From: Cohnella sp. WQ 127256
GTDB lineage: Bacteria > Bacillota > Bacilli > Paenibacillales > Paenibacillaceae
Length of the DNA: 64,000 nt
Direction: 5' to 3'
NCBI RefSeq assembly: GCF_024519285.1
Contig: NZ_JAMZCY010000003.1
Span: forward strand, 248,001 to 312,000
A model generated the notes under the pieces. The model ran no database searches. It saw only the letters and a program-made list of their open reading frames with translations, and had not been told where the DNA came from. Positions within the stretch are counted from its first letter, which is position 1, and each line of letters opens with the position of its first letter. Both the position numbers and the translations under genes were made by a program. Positions 43,424-52,412 of this stretch are shown one piece after another.

Positions 43424-43479
43424 TTGACATGTTACTAAATGTATCATAAATTAAAGATGGGAATGATACAATATGTTTC
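43424..43479 (+). promoter_or_regulatory. Promoter of the wzz operon with two EPS-type operators
   Basis: TTGACA (43424-43429) and TAAATT (43447-43452), spacer 17. The spacer is GTTACTAAATGTATC (43431-43445) flanked by one base on each side. A second site, GATACAATATGTTTC, is at 43465-43479, 34 bp on. Each matches 12 of 15 positions of the consensus. TGTATCAT (43440-43447) and ATGATACA (43463-43470) also form a perfect 8-bp inverted repeat. Confidence 0.7.
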
Positions 43480-43503
43480 ATTGAAAGGGATTGAAGAAAC
43501 ATT

Positions 43504-44259
43504 ATGGAGCTAGAGCTTAAGGATTTTTTCAGGATTTTGGCAAAGAGGATTTGGTTCATCTGTGGTGTTGTTGTGATGATTTGTGGAATAGCTGTCACGT
43601 ATCATTATCTCTACTCTAAACCTGTATATGTAGCTAGTACAAAGCTCATTGTGACAAGTGTGAATCATGATAGAGGTTTGGGGGTACCGGATTCCAACGA
43701 AATCAGTTCCAATATGATGCTAATAGGGACATATAAAGAAATTATTGCATCGACTGCTATCTTGGATAAAGTGTTGCTGGAGCACCCAGATATTACTTTA
43801 GATGTTAATCAGCTCGTATCTGGTGTGAAAGTGGTATCCAGTTCTGGTTCACAAGTTATTAATGTTTCTCTGAGTGATACATCGTTCGAACAGGCGGTAA
43901 TTACGGTTAATGCGATCGCTCAAATGTTTAAGCGGGAAATTCCGCAAATTATGAATGTAGATAATGTAACAATATTAAGTGAAGCAAGAATGACGGAACA
44001 ACCTGCTCCAGTATCGCATGGTTTAATCTTCAAGCTAGTAATTGCATTCATACTTTCACTGATGTGCTCCGTAGGAATTGTAATGATCTGGGAATATCTC
44101 GACGATACGATCAAAACAGAAAAAGACGTTCTGCAATATCTCCGTCAGCCTACGCTAGGTGTCATTACAAAAATAAAAAAATCAGAAATTAACAAGGTAT
44201 ATTTAAAGAAAAACAGGGCAGGTGACAATATTCATGTCAGTATCAATCAACAAGTATAA
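43504..44259 (+). CDS. Wzz/CpsC-type chain-length regulator and kinase modulator
   Basis: 251 residues. Two membrane segments (WFICGVVVMICGIAVTYHYL; IFKLVIAFILSLMCSVGIVM) flank an extracytoplasmic domain; the Pro-rich EQPAPVSHG precedes segment 2. In Firmicutes this protein activates its BY-kinase, the next gene, through its cytoplasmic tail. The two genes overlap by 26 bases. A new promoter with two operators lies just upstream. Confidence 0.92.
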   Translation: MELELKDFFRILAKRIWFICGVVVMICGIAVTYHYLYSKPVYVASTKLIVTSVNHDRGLGVPDSNEISSNMMLIGTYKEIIASTAILDKVLLEHPDITLDVNQLVSGVKVVSSSGSQVINVSLSDTSFEQAVITVNAIAQMFKREIPQIMNVDNVTILSEARMTEQPAPVSHGLIFKLVIAFILSLMCSVGIVMIWEYLDDTIKTEKDVLQYLRQPTLGVITKIKKSEINKVYLKKNRAGDNIHVSINQQV

Positions 44260-44905
44260 ATTGATACCTCAATTTCATACAAAATCCGTGATCACAGAGT
44301 CCTATCGATCTTTATGCACGAATATCCATTATGCTTCCGTAGAGAAGCAAGTTAAGACTATTATGGTGACATCTACGTTTCCGAACGAGGGGAAATCCAC
44401 AACGATAAGTAATTTAGGTATCAGTTATGCACAAGCTGGGAAAAAGGTGTTACTCATAGATGCGGATTTGCGAAACCCGACTTTACATCGAGTTTTTCAT
44501 GCTTCCAATCGCTTAGGATTAAGCAATCTACTTGTGAACCAATGTAAGATCGAAGATGTCATTATGGATGTTTTAATTCCTAATCTGAATCTCATCCCAG
44601 GGGGACAGCTCTTACCTAATCCAGCGGAGCTTCTTGACTCTTCAAGCATGGAGGTATTGTTAAGTCAGTTGAAGCCGCTTTACGACATCATTCTTATTGA
44701 TTCTTCTCCTATTCTAGCCGTTTCCGATTCCATGGTCCTTTCCTCTAAATGCGAGGGAGTCTTATTTATTGTTAAACATGGCGGGGTGAAACGGGAAGCG
44801 GCGCAGAAAGCACTGGCGAAGCTTGAACATGTAAAGGCGAATGTCATTGGGGTTATCTTAAACAACAAAAAGAGAACGAAAAATGATTATGTCTATTACT
44901 ATTAA
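44234..44905 (+). CDS. Capsular tyrosine-protein kinase (CpsD/YwqD type BY-kinase)
   Basis: 223 residues. Walker A TFPNEGKSTTISNLG, Walker A' VLLIDADLRNPTLHRVF, Walker B IILIDSSPILAVSDSM. The C-terminus ends in a tyrosine cluster (NDYVYYY), the autophosphorylation sites. ATG 44234 follows AGGTGA by about ten bases; GTG 44222 is possible. It works with Wzz (upstream) and the CpsB phosphatase (41159) in controlling polymer length and export. Confidence 0.93.
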   Translation: MSVSINKYKLIPQFHTKSVITESYRSLCTNIHYASVEKQVKTIMVTSTFPNEGKSTTISNLGISYAQAGKKVLLIDADLRNPTLHRVFHASNRLGLSNLLVNQCKIEDVIMDVLIPNLNLIPGGQLLPNPAELLDSSSMEVLLSQLKPLYDIILIDSSPILAVSDSMVLSSKCEGVLFIVKHGGVKREAAQKALAKLEHVKANVIGVILNNKKRTKNDYVYYY

Positions 44906-44961
44906 GAGTAGCGAATACAGCATAGAAGAAGCAGCCGAATCTGGAATCGAGGAAAATGGGA

Positions 44962-46290
44962 ATGAATGTTGCTTATACGCCTGATTCGAGAGTTGAAGGC
45001 AAGATCCAGTCCAGCTTAATTCAAATGGTTCATTTTCTCTTTTATTGTGGAGTATTTACGATATCGTTCGATCTTCTATCCGTGGCCATTGGTGGTTTCA
45101 CGTTTCGTCTGTCGCAAATTTTTTTGTCAATTCCTATGGGGATAGGTGCTGTAGTCTTTATTATTGTGAAAAAAGAGCGACTGCCGCTTGGATTTGTTAG
45201 TTTGTTTTTCTGGACAGTGTTTTTACTTTTATTTATAAACAACACCACATACCTAACACGAAATATTGGATATTTTGTTTGGCATATTTTTAATGTTTTT
45301 TTGATACTTTCTACATTCGCGTTATTCGATACCAGGGAGAAATTTTTAAAGCTGTATAGGTATTATGTTTACTCATTTGTTTGTTTGTCCGCATTCAGCT
45401 ATATCCAATTTGCTGCAGGTGTCTTGGGCATTAATCTCTTTATCCAGCAGTGGTTTAAGGAAGGATTTCCAAGAGTGAATGGTTTCTCGTATGAACCTTC
45501 TTACTTCTCTACTTATTTATTTATTGGTTGGGTTATGGTGTACTACCTATCCCACTTCCAAATTTCGTTGATACCGCAAAAACACCTAAAAATAATGTTC
45601 TATGTGATCTCAGGCGCTATGGTTCTTACTACGTCAAGAATCGGCTGGATGCTGATGGCAGGTGTTGTGGCATTCAAATTAACTAAATCTGTGATCGGGA
45701 TATTTACCAAAGGGAGAATAAACATTAAATTGTTCGGTATCTTGTTTCTGATTTCCTTATCGATAATGGGTTACCAGCTTCTCTTTGGATTTCAAAACTT
45801 GAATTTTATTTTGAACGGAACTGGTTTGCAAGGAACGGCTGCTCATTCATCCATCGGGAGAATGCAGCAATTCGATGATACTTATACAGTTTTTACCAAC
45901 AGTCCGATTGTTGGATATAGTCTAGGTGGCGTTTCTCCTGCTATCGGGGAGCTAAATGGAGTTAGAGTGTTGGATCAGAGTGATGCAAAGAGGTATGAAG
46001 GAATCTCGATTTTTGCTGAGGTTCTTGCAGCGAGTGGAGTTTTTGGTTTTATCCCTTTTGTCATTTACATTGGGTTGATCATCTGCGCTCCGCTCAAACT
46101 GATAAAAAAGACAAGCTATGAAATGAAGCACATTTTGTTGAGCTTAATCTACTCACTCTCTGCTTTATTGGTCATCTTGCAATTTAATCAAAACATACTC
46201 AGACCCTACTTATGGCTACATATTGGGATTATTTCGGCATTGTATTACGTTATAAAATACCAAATGGATGGAAATGAGAGGACTGTATGA
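44962..46290 (+). CDS. Wzy-type polymerase / O-antigen ligase-like membrane protein
   Basis: 442 residues, about ten to eleven membrane segments (for example LFYCGVFTISFDLLSVAIGG; GFIPFVIYIGLIICAPLKLI). A large extracytoplasmic loop contains SSIGRMQQFDDTYTVFTNSP and GYSLGGVSPAIG, as in O-antigen polymerase/ligase-like families. It would join repeat units after flipping. ATG 44962 is nine bases from GAGG; ATG 44956 is only three bases away. It overlaps the next gene by four bases. Confidence 0.85.
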   Translation: MNVAYTPDSRVEGKIQSSLIQMVHFLFYCGVFTISFDLLSVAIGGFTFRLSQIFLSIPMGIGAVVFIIVKKERLPLGFVSLFFWTVFLLLFINNTTYLTRNIGYFVWHIFNVFLILSTFALFDTREKFLKLYRYYVYSFVCLSAFSYIQFAAGVLGINLFIQQWFKEGFPRVNGFSYEPSYFSTYLFIGWVMVYYLSHFQISLIPQKHLKIMFYVISGAMVLTTSRIGWMLMAGVVAFKLTKSVIGIFTKGRINIKLFGILFLISLSIMGYQLLFGFQNLNFILNGTGLQGTAAHSSIGRMQQFDDTYTVFTNSPIVGYSLGGVSPAIGELNGVRVLDQSDAKRYEGISIFAEVLAASGVFGFIPFVIYIGLIICAPLKLIKKTSYEMKHILLSLIYSLSALLVILQFNQNILRPYLWLHIGIISALYYVIKYQMDGNERTV

Positions 46291-47939
46291 AATACACTTT
46301 ACTTTCCCGAATTATGATTACAGCAATGCTGGCGTCCTTCACTGCGGTTTATTCCTTAGTTGTGTCTGGCAAGTATGGGATTCTTCCCATTCCAATCGGG
46401 GTCGGTCTTGTACTCATTGTGATCTTCCAGCTGTTGAAGAAATTCGACATCATTAAAGAATTGAAGGATTTTCCCCAATACAAATATAGAAAAACCATTT
46501 ATACCTGTACGATTCTGTCTGTCATCTCCTTTATGAAACAGTTCCAAACAACGCTTGAAACAGCGTTCGACAAAACCGGAAATACCTTTTTAATCGCTGC
46601 TGCAGTAGTCATAGTATTCGTTATCGTAACAGTTAATTTCTTTACTCTTTGGTACTTGCTAATGAAGCGGTATTTAGAAAAAATAATGCTATCGGTAATG
46701 GAATTAAGCAGAACAGAGAAAAGCATGATCTATGGGTATGTTGCTATCTTCGCGATAGTGAGTATGCTCGTACTACTAAAAACAAGCGCGTTTATTTATC
46801 CGGTGGACCCTGATGGCAATTATTTAGTCGATGTGATCTTCTCGACAGATAGCGCGAAGCTCCTGGATGGACGCGATGTTTTCTCCTCACCAAATACGAG
46901 TGAAAATGATTTTAGGCAGCTGTTGTTCGGAATTGTCGCGTTTCCGCTTGCAATGATTTTCGTTCCGATATCCTATTTCATTCACACTATTCTCAATTCG
47001 TTGCAAGTTCCAATTCCCTTCGAAATCATCTATGGCTACTTAATCAGCGTAGCACAAGCCCTTCTTTTCGCTATTAGTGCAATATTAATCAAGCGTCTGT
47101 TACATAAAGAAATGAATGAAACGTATGCGAATCTATTTGCCTTGCTGTACCTAACATCGTTTTCTACACTCCTCTTTACGATGACAATTGAGCAGTATGC
47201 GGTATCTCTTCTAACCTTGCTCGTCTTTGTATATTTCTATGTGAATCAGCGAAGTGGTACTCTATCATACATCGTAGCAGGCACAACGTTAACCTCGTCG
47301 TTCGCCATGCTGCCTCTCGTTGTATTCGAATCGAGGAATGGGACTTGGAAAACTTATTTGATGAAAACAGTTCATATCGTGTTGTTGACAGTATTCGCGT
47401 TGGTATTCTTCGGTCAGCTCTATGAGCTCATGGAAGGAACTGACCAAGTGACTCATTTATTGACCAAATTCTCGAGCAGTGAAAGTCTTACAATGTGGGA
47501 TAAGATCGTTCAGTACTATCAATTCTTGCCATCCATGTTTATCGCGCCAGCGACGTTTATTGTCCAAGATGTTCTAAGGCTTGGTGAAGCGAATTGGCTT
47601 TACAATGCATTAAGCGCAATGATTGTCCTTGTGGTTCTCTCCAACCTGTTGTACGTGAAGAAATCACGTCTGACGTTGGCTTCTATGTACTGGGTACTCA
47701 TTTCCTTTTTACTATTAGGGGTTGTGGGGTGGGGAACGGTAGAGAAATCTTTAATCCTCTACTCCTCTTATTTTGGCTGGGCATTCCTCGTGTTGTTCGC
47801 ATTAGGATATGCTAGATTATTCGCAAAGCATATCTTCGCCGGGAAAAGCGTACTAATCAGTTTGGTCCTGGTCGTATTCCTATTCAATGCCTATCATATC
47901 GTTCAATATATTTATAGTCTTGGCAGTTTCAGGGCCTGA
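46287..47939 (+). CDS. Polytopic membrane protein, paralogue A (possible GT-C glycosyltransferase)
   Basis: 550 residues with about twelve membrane segments. It is clearly paralogous to the next gene; shared blocks include NTSENDFRQLLFGI, PIPFEIIYGYLIS, TMTIEQYA and TLTSSFAMLPLVVFE. The loop after the fifth segment contains STDSAKLL, acidic and conserved between the paralogues, which could be the catalytic Asp site of a GT-C enzyme using lipid-linked sugars. I do not recognise the family. It overlaps wzy by four bases. Confidence 0.75.
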   Translation: MKYTLLSRIMITAMLASFTAVYSLVVSGKYGILPIPIGVGLVLIVIFQLLKKFDIIKELKDFPQYKYRKTIYTCTILSVISFMKQFQTTLETAFDKTGNTFLIAAAVVIVFVIVTVNFFTLWYLLMKRYLEKIMLSVMELSRTEKSMIYGYVAIFAIVSMLVLLKTSAFIYPVDPDGNYLVDVIFSTDSAKLLDGRDVFSSPNTSENDFRQLLFGIVAFPLAMIFVPISYFIHTILNSLQVPIPFEIIYGYLISVAQALLFAISAILIKRLLHKEMNETYANLFALLYLTSFSTLLFTMTIEQYAVSLLTLLVFVYFYVNQRSGTLSYIVAGTTLTSSFAMLPLVVFESRNGTWKTYLMKTVHIVLLTVFALVFFGQLYELMEGTDQVTHLLTKFSSSESLTMWDKIVQYYQFLPSMFIAPATFIVQDVLRLGEANWLYNALSAMIVLVVLSNLLYVKKSRLTLASMYWVLISFLLLGVVGWGTVEKSLILYSSYFGWAFLVLFALGYARLFAKHIFAGKSVLISLVLVVFLFNAYHIVQYIYSLGSFRA

Positions 47940-49594
47940 TGAAATGGGGGTTCACTGATTTGATTAAACAATCACAGAGAATAATAATGGCCAGTCTACT
48001 ATCTTCTTTTACAGCGATCTATTCTCTTACAGATATTAGCTACTTATTCCTTTCGTTGCCTTCAGGTGTGTTGATTATTTTCGGAATATCGTATTATGCT
48101 CTGGGAAAGTTGGATTGGGAGGCCTACAAAGAGCAGTTTTTAAGATTTCGTCACTTTAAGCTCGTATTGGTTCTGACCGCATTGTCTCTGTTTGCCTACT
48201 GTAGTCGCATTAAGAGCACGCTACATGGATTCTTACCGAATTCTACTAATACCTATGTAGTTGTGGGGCTTCTCTTATTGTTGATCATGATTTTGACGAT
48301 TAATTATTTTATGTTGTGGTATGTACTGGTTAGTAAGTATCTAAGAAAACTCATCTCCTTCGGGAAGAAGCTGGACCTGTTTGATCGTTCCCTGATTTAT
48401 GGCTACATCATTCTCTTTGCTATTGTTAATCTCATTGTATTGCTTAGAACAAGTGCTTTTATTTTCCCTATGAGTGATGGGAGCATAGCCGGAGATGTCA
48501 TCTTTAATACAGATACGGCAGAACTGCTGTATCCGATTGACGGATTTACTACCCCCAATTCGTCGGAGAACGACTTTAGGCAGCTACTGTTTGGAATTAT
48601 CGGTTTTCCGCTATCTATGATTTGTACACCGCTAGCCTATGTCATTCAATTGTTTGTTGAATCGTCGGGGGCTCCAATCCCATTCGAAACCATTTATGGA
48701 TATTTGATCTCGATCGGACAAGCGGGTATGTTCGCGATTAGCGCCATCTTGATTAAGAAAATGCTGAGTAAGGAGATGAACTTATCCTTTGCCAGGCTCT
48801 TTGCGGTCGTTTATTTGGTTTCATTCTCCACATTTATTTTCACAATGACCATTGAGCAATATGCACTATCTACGTTTACTCTCGTTATTTTCGTCTATTT
48901 GTTCGTGAGAAGAGCAGATGGGAGATCAGCATTAGTGGTAGCAGGTTCAACTCTAACGTCGTCATTCGCAATGCTTCCCCTTGTGGTGTTCGATAAGAAG
49001 GCTGACTGGAGAAGCTACTTGGTAAAGGCGTTTAAGATGATGTTTGCAACATTTTGCGTGATCGTGTTTTTCGGACAATTGTATGAGCTCTTAAGTGCAG
49101 TCCATCAATTGTTCGCATATTCGCAATATGCTTACGGGGAAAGTATTACCCAATGGGACAAGCTACTCTATTATGTTCAATTCATTCCTTCCCTGTTCAT
49201 TGCGCCTGATTCTCTCATCGTTGATGGAATAATTTCCTCCGGTGAAGCAAGCGGATTTCAATATGTACTGGGAATTACGATTTTCTTATTATCCTGCCTT
49301 AGCCTCTCAAAGCTCAAACGTTCTAGGTTAGCTTTAATCAGTGTTTATTGGGTATTCATATCCTTATTGTTAATCGGAATTATTGGGTGGGGCGTGGTGG
49401 AACAGTCGTTTGTCTTGTATACCTCTTATTTCGCATGGGCATTCTTAATATCGCTTGCTTTGATCTTTAATGATCTCTTCAAAAATCGTCAGCAGTTCGG
49501 CAAAGTCGTATTGAGCTTAATTATATTAATATTAGTAGTTAGTAATTCGCTTATGATTACCGATTACGTAATGAAGGTTGGTAGCTTCAACTAA
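47939..49594 (+). CDS. Polytopic membrane protein, paralogue B (possible GT-C glycosyltransferase)
   Basis: 551 residues, about twelve membrane segments, same architecture as paralogue A. Shared motifs: NTDTAELL, NSSENDFRQLLFGI, PIPFETIYGYLIS, TMTIEQYALS, STLTSSFAMLPLVVFD. The start codon overlaps the preceding stop by one base and has a poor ribosome site, so expression probably depends on coupling. By eye about half of the residues match paralogue A. Two copies may transfer different sugars or form a heteromer. Confidence 0.75.
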   Translation: MKWGFTDLIKQSQRIIMASLLSSFTAIYSLTDISYLFLSLPSGVLIIFGISYYALGKLDWEAYKEQFLRFRHFKLVLVLTALSLFAYCSRIKSTLHGFLPNSTNTYVVVGLLLLLIMILTINYFMLWYVLVSKYLRKLISFGKKLDLFDRSLIYGYIILFAIVNLIVLLRTSAFIFPMSDGSIAGDVIFNTDTAELLYPIDGFTTPNSSENDFRQLLFGIIGFPLSMICTPLAYVIQLFVESSGAPIPFETIYGYLISIGQAGMFAISAILIKKMLSKEMNLSFARLFAVVYLVSFSTFIFTMTIEQYALSTFTLVIFVYLFVRRADGRSALVVAGSTLTSSFAMLPLVVFDKKADWRSYLVKAFKMMFATFCVIVFFGQLYELLSAVHQLFAYSQYAYGESITQWDKLLYYVQFIPSLFIAPDSLIVDGIISSGEASGFQYVLGITIFLLSCLSLSKLKRSRLALISVYWVFISLLLIGIIGWGVVEQSFVLYTSYFAWAFLISLALIFNDLFKNRQQFGKVVLSLIILILVVSNSLMITDYVMKVGSFN

Positions 49595-49623
49595 CAGATG
49601 GGATCGCGATAGGGGAGATAGAG

Positions 49624-52401
49624 ATGCTCGTTTGTAGAGGTCGAGGTCAACTCATGAAGATTATTGTTAGCCTATTTGTCCTCCTTATTACTGCACTTCC
49701 CCTCCATAACGGGAACTCTTATGCATATAGCTTGGATGCAACAACCTGTCCACAACAAATTGCAGGTCCTTCGCAGCCTTCTCAATTCTCAAATTGGCTA
49801 CAGGCGATGAAGGAGTGGAGAGATAGTCAATTCGCCTCCATCCCTTACGATCCATCCAGCCCCAATTCCCCTTATGTAAGACCAGATTTGAAATGGACTC
49901 AGAGCAGCTTGATCCAAACGCAACTGATGATCGAGGATACGTACTTCTATGATCCAATCACTGACCGATATACGGTGGATAAATATTTGGATGACGTCAA
50001 TAGCCGATATGGTGGAATTGATTCTGTGCTCCTATGGCCGGGATATCCGAACATTGGAATTGATGACCGTAATTTAGTGGATATGATTCGTGGGATGCCG
50101 GGGGGGATCGACGGTGTAACACGGATGATCTCGGACTTTCACGAACGCAATGTGAGGGTGCTGTTTCCGATATATCCTTGGGATAACGGAACCCGCATCC
50201 ATAAGGACTATAGTGAGGCACTTACGAGGCTACTAGTGGATATAGGTGCAGATGGCATTAACGGCGATGTGATGTATGAATTGCCGAGAACTTATTGGGA
50301 TCAAGGTCTTGCCTTGGGCAAAGCGCTCGCGTTAGAGCCGGAAAAGGGCTTGGAGGACAACCTGCAAGGGGTATCTCACAATACGATGAGCTGGGGGTAT
50401 TGGTGCACGGACGTGTCGGATTCTAAAATTCCATATGTCAGCAAGAATAAATGGCTTGAGCCTCGACAAATGGTTCATGTCAATTCTCGTTGGTCCACCA
50501 ACAAAATCGGAATGCTGCAATCTGCGTTTTTCAACGGGGTGGGGCTGGAAACCTGGGAAAATGTTTGGGGAATCTGGAACCAGATGACCGATAGGGATAT
50601 GGAAGCCATCCGGCGAGTCGCGACAATCGAAAGAAAGTTCGCGAAGCTTTTGACGAGTCCAGAGTGGGAGCCGTTTACACCAACGGTTCAGCAATCGGAT
50701 GTGTTTGCTAGTAAATTTCCCGACGTCGATCGCGACTTAGTGTTGTGGACATTGGTGAATCGGGGGAACGGGAATCTGAACGGGAATCAAATCAAAGTTC
50801 CCTATCAGCCTGGAACAACCTATTTCGATCTATGGCATGGAGAGCAGCTAATCCCTTCAATCCAGGGAACGAGCGCTACATTGAGCTTTGAAATAGAAGG
50901 TAGTGGGTTTGGCGCGATTCTATCTTATGAATCGACATTGGATTTGCCTAAAGACTTCTTTACGAAATTTATTCCATTGATGAAGAGCTACTCCCAAAAG
51001 CCGTTGAGTCGTTATTCCGATAGTCTTACCTTCCTTCCACAGAAGATAACGCTTATCCCACCGACAGTGCCTGCGTCTAGTACACCTGGTCGAATGGTTT
51101 ATATTCCAGGCGGAGAGTACGACTTCGAGGTGATCGGAACGGAAATCGAGGGAGGGGAGTATCGGAATGATGTTCAATATCCATGGGAAAGTCAGCCTTC
51201 CAGAAGCCATCGGCAGATGTTAACGATTAGACCCTATTATATCGATATATATAATGTAACGAATTCCGAATTTAGGGAATTTATCGTTGCCACGAAATAT
51301 AAGCCGAACGATAGTGATAACTTTCTTAAGCATTGGGTGAACGGAACGTACCCAGCCGGCTGGGGAAACAAGCCAGTTGTATGGATTTCGATCGAAGATG
51401 CCCGGGCATATGCGCAATGGAAAGGGAAGCGATTGCCACATGAATGGGAATGGCAGTTAGCGGCCCAAGGCAAGGACAGCCGGCTTTATCCTTGGGGGAA
51501 TATCTTCAAATCATCTGTGGTCCCTGTTCCAGCTAAAGGTCGCTCGTTGACTTCACCCGATACGGTTGATGCGCATCCTCTAGGGGCAAGTTCATACGGG
51601 GTTATGGATCTTGTCGGAAACGTATGGCAATGGACGGATGAATATACGGACGAGCATACTCGCACAGCCGTGCTACGTGGGGGAAGCTATTATTCGCCTC
51701 AAGGCTCCAAATGGTATTTTCCACAAGCTTATGAGCTGAATAAACATAGCAAATATTTGTTGATGTCACCGGGACGAGACCGCTCTGGGACTATCGGCTT
51801 TAGATTAGTTCAGGATGTTGGGACACCATCTCGTCATGAGCGAACGAATAGTTTGCCTATCACTGAGCCCGAATTGCCCTACCGAATAGCTGCAACTCCT
51901 AATCATGTTCATCTATCGGATGAAGGGAAGACGGATTGGGTGCATTGGGGGGCAAAGGTTGACCGTAAGAACGGAGTGACTCAACAAATCCAATATACGA
52001 TACTAGGCAAGAGCGTGCCCTATTCGGACAATTACATTCAATATAGCTGGGTGAATGGAACTCATTCGATTAACGATGTCAAGAACGATGGGGGTCTGTT
52101 CGCTCCAGGTGAAGGCAATGGGTTTAAGCTTCAGCTTCCCGCCGATCAAACCGAGCAAATACTGAAATTGTATGTGGGTGCGTACAGAGCGCAGGGGGAA
52201 CTAACGGTAGCGTTGAGCGATGGGACGATATTAGGGTCAGATCGCTCTATAGATAATGCCTCAGATGTGGAGAACGGGATGTACACCATTTCTTATAAAG
52301 GAAATCGCGCAGGACAAAGCTTGATCGTAACCTATACCTTGCACGAGGACTATGGAGATGGCAACGTTACATTACAGGCCGCTGCGCTAACAAGACCATG
52401 A
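49624..52401 (+). CDS. Secreted fusion: glycosidase-like barrel, formylglycine-enzyme-like domain, beta-sandwich
   Basis: 925 residues. AGGGGAG supports ATG 49624; a hydrophobic signal follows (IIVSLFVLLITALPLHNGNS). Residues about 60-450 look like a glycoside-hydrolase-type barrel (DSVLLWPGYPNIGIDDRN; VRVLFPIYPWDNGTR; GADGINGDVMYELP). Residues about 489-732 are a sulfatase-modifying-factor (FGE/SUMF1) fold: MVYIPGGEYDF, PVVWISIEDARAYAQWKGKR, LPHEWEWQLAA, LVGNVWQWTDEY, LRGGSYYSPQGSKWYF. The copper-binding cysteines of true FGEs are missing there, so this is probably a non-FGE or binding version. A C-terminal beta-rich domain of about 175 residues follows. Presumably acts on the secreted polymer. 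Confidence 0.8.
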   Translation: MLVCRGRGQLMKIIVSLFVLLITALPLHNGNSYAYSLDATTCPQQIAGPSQPSQFSNWLQAMKEWRDSQFASIPYDPSSPNSPYVRPDLKWTQSSLIQTQLMIEDTYFYDPITDRYTVDKYLDDVNSRYGGIDSVLLWPGYPNIGIDDRNLVDMIRGMPGGIDGVTRMISDFHERNVRVLFPIYPWDNGTRIHKDYSEALTRLLVDIGADGINGDVMYELPRTYWDQGLALGKALALEPEKGLEDNLQGVSHNTMSWGYWCTDVSDSKIPYVSKNKWLEPRQMVHVNSRWSTNKIGMLQSAFFNGVGLETWENVWGIWNQMTDRDMEAIRRVATIERKFAKLLTSPEWEPFTPTVQQSDVFASKFPDVDRDLVLWTLVNRGNGNLNGNQIKVPYQPGTTYFDLWHGEQLIPSIQGTSATLSFEIEGSGFGAILSYESTLDLPKDFFTKFIPLMKSYSQKPLSRYSDSLTFLPQKITLIPPTVPASSTPGRMVYIPGGEYDFEVIGTEIEGGEYRNDVQYPWESQPSRSHRQMLTIRPYYIDIYNVTNSEFREFIVATKYKPNDSDNFLKHWVNGTYPAGWGNKPVVWISIEDARAYAQWKGKRLPHEWEWQLAAQGKDSRLYPWGNIFKSSVVPVPAKGRSLTSPDTVDAHPLGASSYGVMDLVGNVWQWTDEYTDEHTRTAVLRGGSYYSPQGSKWYFPQAYELNKHSKYLLMSPGRDRSGTIGFRLVQDVGTPSRHERTNSLPITEPELPYRIAATPNHVHLSDEGKTDWVHWGAKVDRKNGVTQQIQYTILGKSVPYSDNYIQYSWVNGTHSINDVKNDGGLFAPGEGNGFKLQLPADQTEQILKLYVGAYRAQGELTVALSDGTILGSDRSIDNASDVENGMYTISYKGNRAGQSLIVTYTLHEDYGDGNVTLQAAALTRP

Positions 52402-52412
52402 GGAGATGAGGA

